64,000 nt of DNA. It comes from Halobacterium sp. KA-4. Lineage in GTDB: Archaea > Halobacteriota > Halobacteria > Halobacteriales > Halobacteriaceae. Each line of letters begins with the position of its first letter. Within the stretch, counting starts at the first letter, position 1. The notes beneath the pieces were generated by a model. The model was not told the origin of the DNA, ran no database searches, and worked only from the letters and a program-made list of their open reading frames with translations. Positions 17,786 through 27,118 of the stretch are shown in pieces. Location: the NCBI RefSeq assembly GCF_021028995.1, contig NZ_JAJJZG010000010.1, positions 1-64,000 of the forward strand, given 5' to 3'. Both the position numbers and the translations under genes were made by a program.

Positions 17786-18223
17786 CTACACGACGATGGA
17801 GTCGACGCTCGTGTCGTTCTCGTGGACGGTCACGTCGAAGTACTCGTACTCGAGGACGCGCTTGTCGAAGACCGTCTCGTTACCGCGCTCGATGACCACG
17901 CGCACGTCGTGCCCGCGGTCGTGTATCTCCCGCGTAAGAGAGACCTCGTTACCGGCGGGCACGTCGTAGGTTTCGGCGTCGCCGGCTGGTGCCAGCGTCA
18001 CGGAGACGTTCTCCACGCCCGCGCTTGCGCGCACCGTGAGGTGTGCCGGGGCGTGCGAGGTGCCGACGGCGGTGTGGGGTTCGGTCGTGTCGCTGGTCGT
18101 CTCGGTCGGTGTCGCCGTCGGTGCAGACGTGGGAGCCGTCGTCTCGCTACTGGTCGGTGCGAGGCCCGCGCAGCCCGCGACGGCGACGAGGAGGGCGACT
18201 GCCGCGATTCGCGTCGGGGACAT
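17786..18223 (-). CDS. Small lipoprotein, bc locus
   Basis: This 145-residue protein has a short signal peptide ending in a lipobox (AVAGCAG, Cys at about 18), a Thr/Ser/Pro-rich linker to about residue 55, and a C-terminal domain that is probably all beta. The linker pattern is common in haloarchaeal surface lipoproteins and is likely O-glycosylated. It is upstream of, and on the same strand as, the 16891-17745 gene. Function is unknown. Confidence 0.75.
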   Translation of the reverse strand: MSPTRIAAVALLVAVAGCAGLAPTSSETTAPTSAPTATPTETTSDTTEPHTAVGTSHAPAHLTVRASAGVENVSVTLAPAGDAETYDVPAGNEVSLTREIHDRGHDVRVVIERGNETVFDKRVLEYEYFDVTVHENDTSVDSIVV

Positions 18224-18334
18224 GGCCGAACCTGCGGCCGAGACTGGTAAACGTCTTGTGTCAGTCGCTCTCGTGGTTTCCGCGTCGAGGGAACGAAGCG
18301 AACCCGTTTAGTCGCGTCGCGCGAACCTCCCGCT

Positions 18335-18820
18335 ATGGTCGCAGACGTGACGGTGGCGAGCGTGGCCGCGGTGCTGGTCACCGCGAGCTTCCCGTGCTAC
18401 CTCTACGGCGCGTGGATCATCGTCGACGCCGAGACCGTCACGTGGGGGACGCTCAGACACCACCTCGCGTACATCTTCCTCGGGCTTACGCTCAACACCG
18501 TTCCCGTCGTCGTCTGGATGATTCCCACGCTGTTCGACCAGCTCGGCGGATTTGCGGTTGTTCACGCGTTCTTCGGCGTGCAGGCATACGCGCTGCTGGC
18601 GTTCGCGCTCACCGGCATCGTCCCGATTCTGCGCGCGAAACGCGAGTACAACCTCTACCACGACCCCGACCAGGACGTCGACTTAGACGAAATTCACGAA
18701 AACATGAGCGCGTGGCGGCTCCGTCTGCGCGCAGGCGTTATTGGATACGTGCTGTGCTGGCTGGTAGCGTGGGTGCTTGGCGTCGCGCAGTTCGTGACGA
18801 AGTACGAGACGCAGTTTTGA
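18335..18820 (+). CDS. Four-helix membrane protein, haloarchaeal family
   Basis: This 161-residue protein has four hydrophobic helices (about 5-28, 45-65, 70-95 and 130-150) and a charged acidic loop (about 103-122, YNLYHDPDQDVDLDEIHE). Histidines occur near helix ends (RHHLAY, VVHAFFG), which could bind haem or metal. It is transcribed divergently from the lipoprotein. I do not recognise a function. Confidence 0.72.
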   Translation: MVADVTVASVAAVLVTASFPCYLYGAWIIVDAETVTWGTLRHHLAYIFLGLTLNTVPVVVWMIPTLFDQLGGFAVVHAFFGVQAYALLAFALTGIVPILRAKREYNLYHDPDQDVDLDEIHENMSAWRLRLRAGVIGYVLCWLVAWVLGVAQFVTKYETQF

Positions 18821-18825
18821 GGCCC

Positions 18826-19512
18826 CTACCGTCCGCGGTACCAGACGTAGCCGAGGACGACGGTAAGCACGAGCAGCCCACCGGCGAAGAACAGCACGCC
18901 TGGCGGGAGTCCCTGTGCCGCCGACTGCGACGCGGTGGTCGCAGCGGTCGTCGTCGCCTGTGCCGTCTCCGTGGCCTGCTCGTTCATGATGCTGATACCG
19001 CCGCCGTCGGTCGTCGCGGCCGGCGCGTCGCCCGCGTCCCCACCAGTGGTCTGGTAGTCCGTCGGCGCGCCCTGTCCGCCGAACAGCCGCTGGACGACGA
19101 GGCTCGCGACGCCGAGCACGCCGACCGCGCCGAGCACGCGCAGCAGCCGTTCTTTCAGTGACGGTTTCGACGCCTCGTCGGCCGCGAACACGACCAGCGA
19201 CTCCGACGCGGGGGCGTAGACGTTCATCTCGCGGCCCTGCTCGGAGTACCACGTGTCCGCGACTTCCACGAGGTCCGCCTCCACGAGCTTCTCCAGGTGG
19301 TAGGTGGCGTTCTGGAGCGACGTTCCGACGTCGTCCGCGACGCTCGACGCGGTATCGGGCTCCTCGTACAGTGCGGCGAGAATCTCGCGGGCGGTGCTCG
19401 AAGACAGTGCTTCGAACACCTCGTCGGCGGCGTCCTCGCGGATGCCGACCACGCGCGAGCCGTCGCCGCGCTCGACGGTCGACCGCGACGGGAGTAAGCG
19501 ATTCCCTGCCAT
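18826..19512 (-). CDS. Membrane-anchored winged-helix transcription regulator (ArsR-like)
   Basis: This 228-residue protein has an ArsR-type winged helix (about 30-105), including STAREILAALYE and LQNATYHLEKLVEADLVE, which is the recognition region. Two hydrophobic helices follow (about 125-142 and 203-224), separated by a Thr/Ala/Gly-rich linker of about 55 residues. This layout places the DNA-binding domain at the inner face of the membrane, with the linker outside. Only five bases separate it from the convergent gene. The target is unknown. Confidence 0.85.
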   Translation of the reverse strand: MAGNRLLPSRSTVERGDGSRVVGIREDAADEVFEALSSSTAREILAALYEEPDTASSVADDVGTSLQNATYHLEKLVEADLVEVADTWYSEQGREMNVYAPASESLVVFAADEASKPSLKERLLRVLGAVGVLGVASLVVQRLFGGQGAPTDYQTTGGDAGDAPAATTDGGGISIMNEQATETAQATTTAATTASQSAAQGLPPGVLFFAGGLLVLTVVLGYVWYRGR

Positions 19513-19612
19513 CTACGCGGGGCTACACGTCGCCCCTTCAAAGTATCTCCTAAAGCTAAAGCCCCGATTTGAGTCTGTCCGCGCAAGGGCAAAACACGCG
19601 CTTACCGGCCGC

Positions 19613-20296
19613 CTACCACTCGCTGCCGTCTGCGAGGTCGACGTCGTGCTGGAGCTTCGAGGACGGACAGACGTCTTCGAGCAGGCAGTCCGAGCAGTCC
19701 GGGTTGCGCGCGGTGCACGTGTCCCGACCGTGGCTGATGAGCCAGTGCGTGAAGTTCTGCCAGTGCTTAGGCGGAACGACGTCCATCAGGTCCTCCTCGA
19801 TGGCCTCCGGGCGTTCCTCCTCGGTGATACCGAGCCGCCGCGAGATGCGCTGGACGTGCGTGTCCACGACGATACCCTCGGTGATGTCGTGGCCGTGTTG
19901 GAGCACGACGTTCGCGGTCTTCCGGCCGACGCCGGGCAGGTCCGTGAGTTCGCTCATCGTGTCCGGGACCTCGCCGTCGTGTTCCTCGACGATTTGCTGG
20001 CAGGCGTTCTTGAGGTAGCCGGCCTTGCTGTTGTAGTACGTAATCGAACTGAGGTCCTCGGCGAGCTCGTCCTCGTCGGCGTTCGCGTAGTCCTCCGGGG
20101 ACTGGTACTTCTCGAAGAGGTGGGCGGTCTCCTTGTTCACACGCTCGTCGGTACACTGCGCGGAGAGGATCACGGCGACCAGTAGTTCGAGGCGGTTCGA
20201 GAAGTTCAGTGAGATCTCGGGCTCGGGGTACTCCTCTTCGAGTCGGTCGATGACCTCCTCTACCTGCGCCTCGCGCGTGTCCAGCGGTGTTCCCAT
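19613..20296 (-). CDS. nth: Endonuclease III, DNA glycosylase/AP lyase
   Basis: This encodes 227 residues from the ATG at 20296. The helix-hairpin-helix LPGVGRKTANVVL carries the catalytic lysine and VDTHVQRI the catalytic aspartate. The iron-sulfur loop is C-x6-C-x2-C-x5-C at the C-terminus (CTARNPDCSDCLLEDVC). The enzyme removes oxidised pyrimidines and nicks the strand in base excision repair. Length and motifs are complete. Confidence 0.96.
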   Translation of the reverse strand: MGTPLDTREAQVEEVIDRLEEEYPEPEISLNFSNRLELLVAVILSAQCTDERVNKETAHLFEKYQSPEDYANADEDELAEDLSSITYYNSKAGYLKNACQQIVEEHDGEVPDTMSELTDLPGVGRKTANVVLQHGHDITEGIVVDTHVQRISRRLGITEEERPEAIEEDLMDVVPPKHWQNFTHWLISHGRDTCTARNPDCSDCLLEDVCPSSKLQHDVDLADGSEW

Positions 20297-20542
20297 ACCA
20301 GGAAATCGGCCGTCCAGCCCTTCCCTGTAACGGAACCGGCGCGGCGAACGTTCAAATGCGAGGACGGGACTGCGTCCACGCGTGACCTGACGACGGCGGC
20401 AGAGTGCTCGCGGGAGCGCGGTACGCCACTCTGCTGACCCGCCGACGCGCGTGCTGGCTGTCAGCCCCACGCGCCATCCGATTCCATGGCTTGCCGGCCG
20501 GCTTCCGGGACGTTTATGCGCGCGACAGACACCCATCGGGGT

Positions 20543-21523
20543 ATGAAAGCGACCGCGCGAGCCCACCCGATTCAGGGCATCGTGAAGTACCACGGGATGC
20601 GGGACGAACAGCGCCGGCTCCCCTACCACGACTCCATCAGCGTCTGCACCGCGCCGAGCAACACGACGACGACGGTGGCGTTCGAACCCGACCGCAGCGA
20701 GGACAGCTACGTTGTTGACGGCGAGGTCGTGGACGGCTCCGGCGCCGACCGCATCCAGAAGGTCGTCGACGAGGTGCGCGAGCGCGCGGGCGTTGACCAC
20801 CGCGTGCAGGTCGAGAGTGTGAACAACTTCCAGTCGAACATCGGCCTCGGGTCGTCGGCCTCGGGGTTCGCGGCGCTCGCCCGGGCGGCAGCCGAGGCCG
20901 CCGGTCTCGACCTCTCACTGCCCGAGATTTCGACCATCGCGCGGCTCGGGTCCGCGTCCGCCGCGCGCGCCGTCACGGGCGGGTTCTCCGACCTCCACAC
21001 GGGCTTGAACGACGAGGACTGCCGGAGCGAGCGCCTCGATGTCCCCGACGACTTCGTTGACGACCTCCGCATCGTCATCGCGAAAGTCCCGTCGTACAAG
21101 GAGACCGGGCACGCGCACTCTGAGGCCGCGGACAGCCACATGTTTCAGGCGCGCCTCGCGCACATCCACGCGCAACTGGCGGAGGCACGCGACGCCCTCC
21201 GCGAGGGTGACTTCGAGCGCGTGTTCGAGACCGCCGAGCACGACTCGCTGTCGCTGGCCGCGACGACGATGACCGGCCCGTCGGGGTGGGTGTACTGGAA
21301 GCCGGACACCGTCGAGGTGTTCGACGCCGTCCGTGAACTCCGCAGCGAGGACGACGTCCCCGTCTACTTCTCGACGGATACTGGCGCCACGGTCTACGTG
21401 AATACGCGCGCTGAGCACGCAGATAAAGTCGAGGAAGCCATCGCGGACTGCGGCGTCGAAACCGACGTCTGGGAGGTGGGCGGCCCCGCGCACGTGCTTG
21501 ACGAGAGCGACGCGCTGTTTTAA
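20543..21523 (+). CDS. mvaD: Mevalonate-pathway decarboxylase (phosphomevalonate decarboxylase type)
   Basis: This 326-residue GHMP-superfamily protein contains NIGLGSSASGFAALA, the phosphate-binding loop, at about residue 95. It belongs to the diphosphomevalonate decarboxylase family. The Haloferax homologue was shown to decarboxylate phosphomevalonate, giving isopentenyl phosphate for isoprenoid lipids, so the same activity is likely here. A TATA-like TTTATG at 20513-20518 is about 27 bases before the ATG at 20543, which suits a leaderless message and decides against the upstream in-frame starts. Confidence 0.9.
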   Translation: MKATARAHPIQGIVKYHGMRDEQRRLPYHDSISVCTAPSNTTTTVAFEPDRSEDSYVVDGEVVDGSGADRIQKVVDEVRERAGVDHRVQVESVNNFQSNIGLGSSASGFAALARAAAEAAGLDLSLPEISTIARLGSASAARAVTGGFSDLHTGLNDEDCRSERLDVPDDFVDDLRIVIAKVPSYKETGHAHSEAADSHMFQARLAHIHAQLAEARDALREGDFERVFETAEHDSLSLAATTMTGPSGWVYWKPDTVEVFDAVRELRSEDDVPVYFSTDTGATVYVNTRAEHADKVEEAIADCGVETDVWEVGGPAHVLDESDALF

Positions 21524-21571
21524 CCCGCGTAGGCGGGTACGGTTTTGTCCCTGGTTCGTGTAGCCAGTAGT

Positions 21572-22714
21572 ATGCGTGTCGTCGTACTCGGCGGTGGTTA
21601 CGCGGGCGTCGTCCTGACCGACCGACTGGAAGACCGGCTCCCGGCCGATGTCGACCTTCTGGTAGTCGACGACACCGGCGACCACCTCGTCCAGCACGAA
21701 CTCCACCGCGCGATACGCCACCCGGAGTTCGCCGACGACATCGTCGTCCCGCTCGACGACATCTTCGACCGAGCGCGCGTCGAGGTCGCGACCGTCGAGG
21801 ACGTCGACCGAGATACCCGGCAGGTCGAACTCGCGGACGGCACCAGCCTCAACTATGACGTGGCTGCGGTCTGTCTCGGCGCGGAGACCGCGTACTACGG
21901 CCTTCCTGGTGTCGAGGCGCACGCCAGCCCGTTGAAGCGACTGCCGGACGCCGTGCGCATCCGCAGCGAGTTCGAGGACCTCGTCGATTCGAACGGCGGC
22001 ACGGCCGTCGTCGGCGGCGCTGGTCTCTCCGGCGTGCAGACGGCGGGCGAACTCGCGGCGTTCGCGCGCGAGGAGGACGCCGACGTCGACGTCGTGTTGC
22101 TCGAACAGCGCGAAACAATCGCGCCGTCGTTCCCCGAGCAGTTCCGGAACGCGGTCCGCGACGAACTCGACCGCGAGGGCGTCGACGTGCGCACCGGCGT
22201 CACCGTCTCGCGCGCGACGGACGAAGCAATCGAGACCGACGACGGCGACGTGGCCTACGACGTGTTCGTGTGGACGGGCGGCATCCGCGGTCCGAATGCA
22301 CTAGACGGCGAGCGCGTGGATGTCCGCGCGGACTTCGCTGTGGACGCCCACACGCTCGTACTCGGGGACGCTGCGCGGGTGGTCGACGCCGAAGGGACGG
22401 CAGTACCGGCGTCCGCGCAGGCGGCCGTCCGCGAGGCGAAGGTCGCGGCGCGGAACGTTGAGAAACTGGTCGCAGACCTGCGCGAGCACGACGACGGCTT
22501 CCGGCCGCGACTCGAACAGTACACGTTCGACTCGCCAGGCTGGCTGGTGAGCGTCGGTGACGGCGCGGTCGCACAGGTCGGCCCGAGCGTGTTCCGCGGC
22601 GCTGCGGCGAACGCCGTGAAGTCCGGCGTGGGCGCGAGCTACCTTGCGTCCGCCGGCGGCATCCGGGACGCGGTCGACTTACTCCGCGAGGAGTTCGAGC
22701 TCGTCGGGGAGTGA
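21572..22714 (+). CDS. NDH-2-like FAD/NAD(P) oxidoreductase
   Basis: This 380-residue flavoprotein begins with the FAD motif VVVLGGGYAGVVL and has the second dinucleotide fold at TAVVGGAGLSGVQTAGELA (about 149-167). HTLVLGDAARV is the C-terminal FAD contact. The layout matches type II NADH dehydrogenases and sulfide:quinone reductases. There is no obvious C-terminal membrane helix, though the end is amphipathic. The quinone substrate is assumed, not shown. Confidence 0.85.
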   Translation: MRVVVLGGGYAGVVLTDRLEDRLPADVDLLVVDDTGDHLVQHELHRAIRHPEFADDIVVPLDDIFDRARVEVATVEDVDRDTRQVELADGTSLNYDVAAVCLGAETAYYGLPGVEAHASPLKRLPDAVRIRSEFEDLVDSNGGTAVVGGAGLSGVQTAGELAAFAREEDADVDVVLLEQRETIAPSFPEQFRNAVRDELDREGVDVRTGVTVSRATDEAIETDDGDVAYDVFVWTGGIRGPNALDGERVDVRADFAVDAHTLVLGDAARVVDAEGTAVPASAQAAVREAKVAARNVEKLVADLREHDDGFRPRLEQYTFDSPGWLVSVGDGAVAQVGPSVFRGAAANAVKSGVGASYLASAGGIRDAVDLLREEFELVGE

Positions 22715-22774
22715 CCTATCTCGTGTAACCTGACGGCCAATCCAGTTTTACGGGACCGAACCGACTAGACGAGT

Positions 22775-23425
22775 ATGACGGCCGACAGTTCCGCGGCTTC
22801 GGGTCCGCCCGTGCAGACCGACGGGAGCGGGTCTGCAGAGGGCAGCGACGCGCTCGACGGTGACCACACAGTTCTCGTCGTCGACGACGAGGCGGAGTTC
22901 GCGGAGGCGGTCGGCAACTGGATAGACCAGCGCTGGAACGCGGTCGTCGCGACCGACGGCGAGGAAGCCCTCGAGAAGTACGGCCCCCATGTCGACGCCG
23001 TGTTGCTCGATCGGCGGATGCCGAAGCTCTCCGGCGACGAGACCCTCCGGCGAATCCGCGAGCGCGACGGGGACGCCCGCGTCGCGATGTTGACGGCGCT
23101 GGAGCCCGACCTCGACGTCGTCGAGTTGGACTACGACATGTACCTGGAGAAGCCAGTGGACCGCGAGGAGGTCGTGGACGCCACCCGGGAGCTGTTGGAG
23201 CGCGCGAACTACACGCGAGAACTCCGGGCGCTGTACGCGCTCAGTTCGAAAATCGCGGAGTTGCAGGCGCGCTACGACGAGGCGGAGTTAGCTGACGACG
23301 AGCGCTTCCAGCGGCTGCAGACGGAGTTAGAGCGCGTGCGCGAGCAGGCCGCCTCGCAGCTCGACGGCACCGACGACGGGACGATGGCCGAACTCCTGCA
23401 GGTCGTCGAGGACGCCGACCGGTAG
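22775..23425 (+). CDS. Response regulator with HalX domain
   Basis: This 216-residue protein has a receiver domain (about 30-145): VVDDEAEF holds the acidic pocket, AVLLDRRMPKLSG the phosphorylated aspartate and YLEKPV the conserved lysine. A HalX domain (about 150-213) follows, a helical module frequent in haloarchaeal regulators. No DNA-binding domain is seen. It converges with the histidine kinase at 23429, three bases away, which is a likely partner. Confidence 0.92.
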   Translation: MTADSSAASGPPVQTDGSGSAEGSDALDGDHTVLVVDDEAEFAEAVGNWIDQRWNAVVATDGEEALEKYGPHVDAVLLDRRMPKLSGDETLRRIRERDGDARVAMLTALEPDLDVVELDYDMYLEKPVDREEVVDATRELLERANYTRELRALYALSSKIAELQARYDEAELADDERFQRLQTELERVREQAASQLDGTDDGTMAELLQVVEDADR

Positions 23426-23428
23426 TCG

Positions 23429-25243
23429 TCACGTCGACGCCACGGGGAGCGTGATGCGGACGACGGTGCCCGTGGGTTCGTTGTCTTTGATTTCGACGCC
23501 GCCGCCGTATGATTCGACGGTTTTGCGCACGAGGAACAGTCCGAAGCCGCTGCCGGAGCTGTGCTCGCCGAGTTCGCCGCGCTCGAACACCGCTTCCTTG
23601 CGGTCGTCGGAGATGCCGGGGCCGTTGTCCGCGACGCGGACGGTCACCCAGTCGCCGTGGCGTTCGGCGTCGACGTGGATGCGGGGCGTCGCCTTGTCGT
23701 TGTGTTCGACGGCGTTCGTGAGGACGTTCTCCAGCACTGGTTCGAGGAGTTCGTCGGCGCTCACGGCGACGTGCGGGATGTCGCCGAGCGAGACGACTGC
23801 GTCCTCGTAGGCGTTGCGCGTGCCGTCGGCGACGTCCTCGAGCGCCGGTCGGAGGTCCACAGGATGGAGGACGTGTTCGTCGTCCTCGACGAGGGACTTG
23901 GTGTAGGTGCGCATCGTCTGGACGAACTCGGCCATGCGGTCGAGGTGGTCGAGGAGGACGTCGCGGTGGTTCAGGAGGTCGTCGCCGTCGTCGAGCGTCT
24001 GGAGCCGCGCCTTCACGACCTGGATGTCGTTGAGGAGGTTGTGGCGGAGCGTGCGGTTGATGAAGTCCAGTTCCTCGCGCTCGATGGCGAGTTCGCGCTC
24101 GTAGTCGAGGCGGTCGAGCACGTCGTCGAGGTGGGTTGCGAGCACGTTGACCGCGTTGAGTTCGCGGGTGGCGAGGTGGGCCGCGAGTTCGATGCGGCCG
24201 CGGTCACCGACCTTGGCGACCGTGTTGAACGTACTGTTGGAGTTGTCCGGGCCAGCGACGACCTCGCCGTCGAGCACGACGCGGACGTCCGAAGGCGCGT
24301 ACAGTTCCTCGACGGCTTCTCGGGCGAGCGCGGCGGCGCGGTCGCGGTTCTGCGCGTTCACGAGTTTGGACGCGTACTCGTGGAGGAGGTCGAGGCGTTC
24401 GTTGGCTTCCCGCTCGCGTGCGAGCTGCTTCTGCTCGGTGACGTCGGTCGCGACGACGTAGACGTATGTTCGCCCGCGGTCGGTGTCGTAGGGGACGAAC
24501 TGGACGATGAACTCACGGGCATCGCTGTCGTCGCGGTCGCCGTACGCGACTTCGTGGACGCCGTTCGCTTCGCTGTACGCGATTTCCTGGGTTGTCGGCT
24601 CGCCGCGGTGGTCGCCGTCGAACAGCGACGACAGCGACGTTCCCGCGAGCTGGGCGGCTTCCTGAATGGCGGCTTCTGGGTCGTCGAATGTCTCCCGGAA
24701 GTGCTCGTTTGCCGACGAGACGGTGGGTGAGCCGTCCGCGAGTTCGACGGTGGCGACGGCGTCGCTGGTGTTCTCGAAGAGGCCGGCGAGGCGGTTCCGT
24801 TCGACCTGTAGGTCGCGGCGGCGGCTGTCCGAGCGCGCGCGGTAGACGCCGATGCCGAACGACCCGAGCGCGCCGACGACGACCGCGTCGAGCGCGATGA
24901 CGTACGGCTTGAGGTCGTTCATCGTCCACGTCTGGACGGCGACAATCCACGCGAACAGCGCGGCCGTCGCGACGGTCCCGCCGAACGTCGTCGACATGAC
25001 CGTGGTGGCGTGGTCGCTGTCCGATTCCGAGCGTGCGAGCCAGACGCCGCCCGCGACGAGGAGGGCGGCGAGCGCGAACAGCGTGACGTTCTCGACGAGC
25101 GAGGGGAGGATACCCCAGCCGAGGTCGGTGGTGTCGTCCCAGACGTCGTACAGGGGGATGGCGAACAGCGCGGCACCGAGGAGGGCGATGGCGTGACCGG
25201 CGAGCCGCCGGCGGCGGCTGTCCGGTGTCGGGGAGTCGGCCAT
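23429..25243 (-). CDS. Membrane histidine kinase with PAS and GAF-like region
   Basis: This 604-residue kinase has four transmembrane helices (about 14-35, 50-70, 85-105 and 115-135), a PAS domain (about 150-285), a GAF-like linker (about 290-390) and a catalytic core. The H-box is FINRTLRHNLLNDIQ, the N-box ENVLTNAVEHND, and the G-boxes DNGPGI and GSGFGL. It probably senses a membrane or cytoplasmic signal and phosphorylates the HalX regulator facing it. All kinase motifs look intact. Confidence 0.92.
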   Translation of the reverse strand: MADSPTPDSRRRRLAGHAIALLGAALFAIPLYDVWDDTTDLGWGILPSLVENVTLFALAALLVAGGVWLARSESDSDHATTVMSTTFGGTVATAALFAWIVAVQTWTMNDLKPYVIALDAVVVGALGSFGIGVYRARSDSRRRDLQVERNRLAGLFENTSDAVATVELADGSPTVSSANEHFRETFDDPEAAIQEAAQLAGTSLSSLFDGDHRGEPTTQEIAYSEANGVHEVAYGDRDDSDAREFIVQFVPYDTDRGRTYVYVVATDVTEQKQLAREREANERLDLLHEYASKLVNAQNRDRAAALAREAVEELYAPSDVRVVLDGEVVAGPDNSNSTFNTVAKVGDRGRIELAAHLATRELNAVNVLATHLDDVLDRLDYERELAIEREELDFINRTLRHNLLNDIQVVKARLQTLDDGDDLLNHRDVLLDHLDRMAEFVQTMRTYTKSLVEDDEHVLHPVDLRPALEDVADGTRNAYEDAVVSLGDIPHVAVSADELLEPVLENVLTNAVEHNDKATPRIHVDAERHGDWVTVRVADNGPGISDDRKEAVFERGELGEHSSGSGFGLFLVRKTVESYGGGVEIKDNEPTGTVVRITLPVAST

Positions 25244-25306
25244 TTGTCGAACGTGTGGTCAGCGCGCAGTTAAGCGTACTCGCCGAACGAACGCGTGGAG
25301 CGAGGA

Positions 25307-26347
25307 TTACGCTGCGTTCGCGCGCGGCAGGTCGACGACGAACACGGTCCCGCGGGGTTCGTTGTCGGTGAAGCGGACGTCGCCGTTGTAGTGGGTGACG
25401 AGCGTGCGCACGAGGTCGAGGCCGCCTTCGGCGTCGGCGAGAACGTCCGGTTCGACGCCGGGGCCGTTGTCGCGGACTTCGAGTCGCACCGTGTCGACCG
25501 TTGGTTCGACCGCGACTTCGACCCAGGGGTCGTCGGCGTCGTTGTGTTCGGCGGCGTTCTCCACGAGGTTGTCCACGACCGTCTGGAGGGCGTCGTTTGC
25601 CCGTACGTGTGCTTCCTCGGGAAGGTCGGTTCTGACGGTGACGCGGTAGGCGTCGGCGACGCGGTCGGCGGCGGTCTCGGCGAACGCCGTGAGGTCGACG
25701 GGTTCGAGGGTCGCGTCGTCGGTGATGGTGTTCGCGATGGTGTTGGCGTTCTCGATGCGGTCGAGCGCCTCGTTGGTCTGCTCGCGGATGGTGCCGACGC
25801 GGTCGGCAACCGCGTCGTCGTTCGTGGTGTCCGCGACCAGCGCGGCCTGCCCGCGGATGACCCCGAGGCTGTTGCGGATGTCGTGGCGGAGCACGTCGTT
25901 GACGAACGCGAACGCGCGCCGGGCGCGGGAGGCGCGTTCGGCGTCGCGGTGCGCGCTGACGTAGAAGACGCCCGCGACGAAGCCGGCGACCGCACCGATG
26001 CCGGTGTCCACGAGTATGGGGAAGACGGGTTCGGCGACGGTCCGGCCTTCGAATTCGCGGACGGCGATGGTGAGGAACGTGATGACCGCGAACAGCGCGG
26101 CGCTGGTCGTCGACCACGCGGCGACGTACCAGCGGTGCTCCGGGTCGAAGTCTGCGACGTGTAGCCAATAGCTGGCGAACAGCAGTATCACCGCGGGAAC
26201 GGCGTCGACGAGGAACGCGGATAGCGGCCCGCTCGCGTAGTTGAGTCGCGCGACTTCCGTGATGTGGTGTGCCGCGGAGGTCGCAAGCAGGCCGACGGCG
26301 AGCGCGCTGAGGACGGCGACCGGCAGGTGGCGTCGCAAACTGCCCAT
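25307..26347 (-). CDS. Short membrane histidine kinase with reduced ATP lid
   Basis: This 346-residue kinase has four predicted helices (about 10-28, 40-60, 75-95 and 105-127), then a H-box (VNDVLRHDIRNSLGV) and a HATPase domain with N-box DNLVENAAEHND and G1 DNGPGV. The usual lid and second glycine box are shortened: EGGLDLVRTLV follows almost directly. There is no separate sensor domain, so the membrane part must sense. It lies on the same strand as the PAS kinase, 63 bases upstream of it. Confidence 0.87.
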   Translation of the reverse strand: MGSLRRHLPVAVLSALAVGLLATSAAHHITEVARLNYASGPLSAFLVDAVPAVILLFASYWLHVADFDPEHRWYVAAWSTTSAALFAVITFLTIAVREFEGRTVAEPVFPILVDTGIGAVAGFVAGVFYVSAHRDAERASRARRAFAFVNDVLRHDIRNSLGVIRGQAALVADTTNDDAVADRVGTIREQTNEALDRIENANTIANTITDDATLEPVDLTAFAETAADRVADAYRVTVRTDLPEEAHVRANDALQTVVDNLVENAAEHNDADDPWVEVAVEPTVDTVRLEVRDNGPGVEPDVLADAEGGLDLVRTLVTHYNGDVRFTDNEPRGTVFVVDLPRANAA

Positions 26348-26422
26348 GCTGGTAGCGACCGGAGACGCTAACTTAGTTGTTTGTAGTCACGGAACGGGTG
26401 AACGACGCGAAGGGCGGAGTCG

Positions 26423-27118
26423 TCAGCTCTCGGGGTGTTGGAGCGTGAACGGGCTGTCTTCGCCGGGTGTCGCGCGCAGGACGCGCTGGACGCGGTTGTG
26501 CCATCTGTCGTGGAATTGGCGGCGTTCGGCGTCGGATGCCTCGCCTGCGACCAGTTTCGGAATTAAGTCTGTCACGCGGCCGCCGTCTGCGCCCGGCGGC
26601 GACATGCCGACCGCAGCCGGCGCGAACGAGACGCGGACGCTGTCGTCGGTGTCGAGGCGGTGGAACGCGAACGTACGGCCGGGGCCGTTGAGGTCCGTGA
26701 ACGATAACAGGTTCTCGCGACCACCGTAGCCGCCGAACCCCGTGAAGCCGGTCTCGCGATCCGCGCCGGTGACGTGGCTGACGACGTTCGCCATCGGGCC
26801 GAGGCCGTGGTCGTCGGGTTCGCCGCCAACCTCGACGGCGACGTCGCTGCGGACGGGGAGGTCGTCGGGGTAGAGGTCGTCGAGCGCGAGTTGGGTCGCG
26901 CGGAACGCGCCCGCGACGGCGGGGCAAGCGTGGCCTGCAGCGAGCACGACCTCGGGGAAACCGACGACCAGCGGGTCGCCCTCGGGGACGACGCCGAGCA
27001 GTTCCGCGAGCGGATCCCGGACAGCGATGGGGTCGGCGTCCGCGAGGTGCTGCCAGTTCGTTCGCTCGGTACCGCGTCTCGGTGTCGGGTCGGTCACGGG
27101 GTCGACAAGGTCACTCAT
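26423..27118 (-). CDS. FmdE-like protein
   Basis: This 231-residue protein contains GHACPAVAGAFRATQLAL at about residues 68-85, which matches the H-G-H-x-C-P-G-L start of FmdE, a family first named from the formylmethanofuran dehydrogenase operon. The conserved Cys and His could bind metal. A later part contains GFGGYGGRENLL. Haloarchaea lack methanogenesis, so the role must differ. It is the last gene of a copD-tusA-fmdE operon and overlaps tusA by 8 bases. A Mo- or metal-related or sulfur-handling role is inferred from context only. Confidence 0.7.
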   Translation of the reverse strand: MSDLVDPVTDPTPRRGTERTNWQHLADADPIAVRDPLAELLGVVPEGDPLVVGFPEVVLAAGHACPAVAGAFRATQLALDDLYPDDLPVRSDVAVEVGGEPDDHGLGPMANVVSHVTGADRETGFTGFGGYGGRENLLSFTDLNGPGRTFAFHRLDTDDSVRVSFAPAAVGMSPPGADGGRVTDLIPKLVAGEASDAERRQFHDRWHNRVQRVLRATPGEDSPFTLQHPES

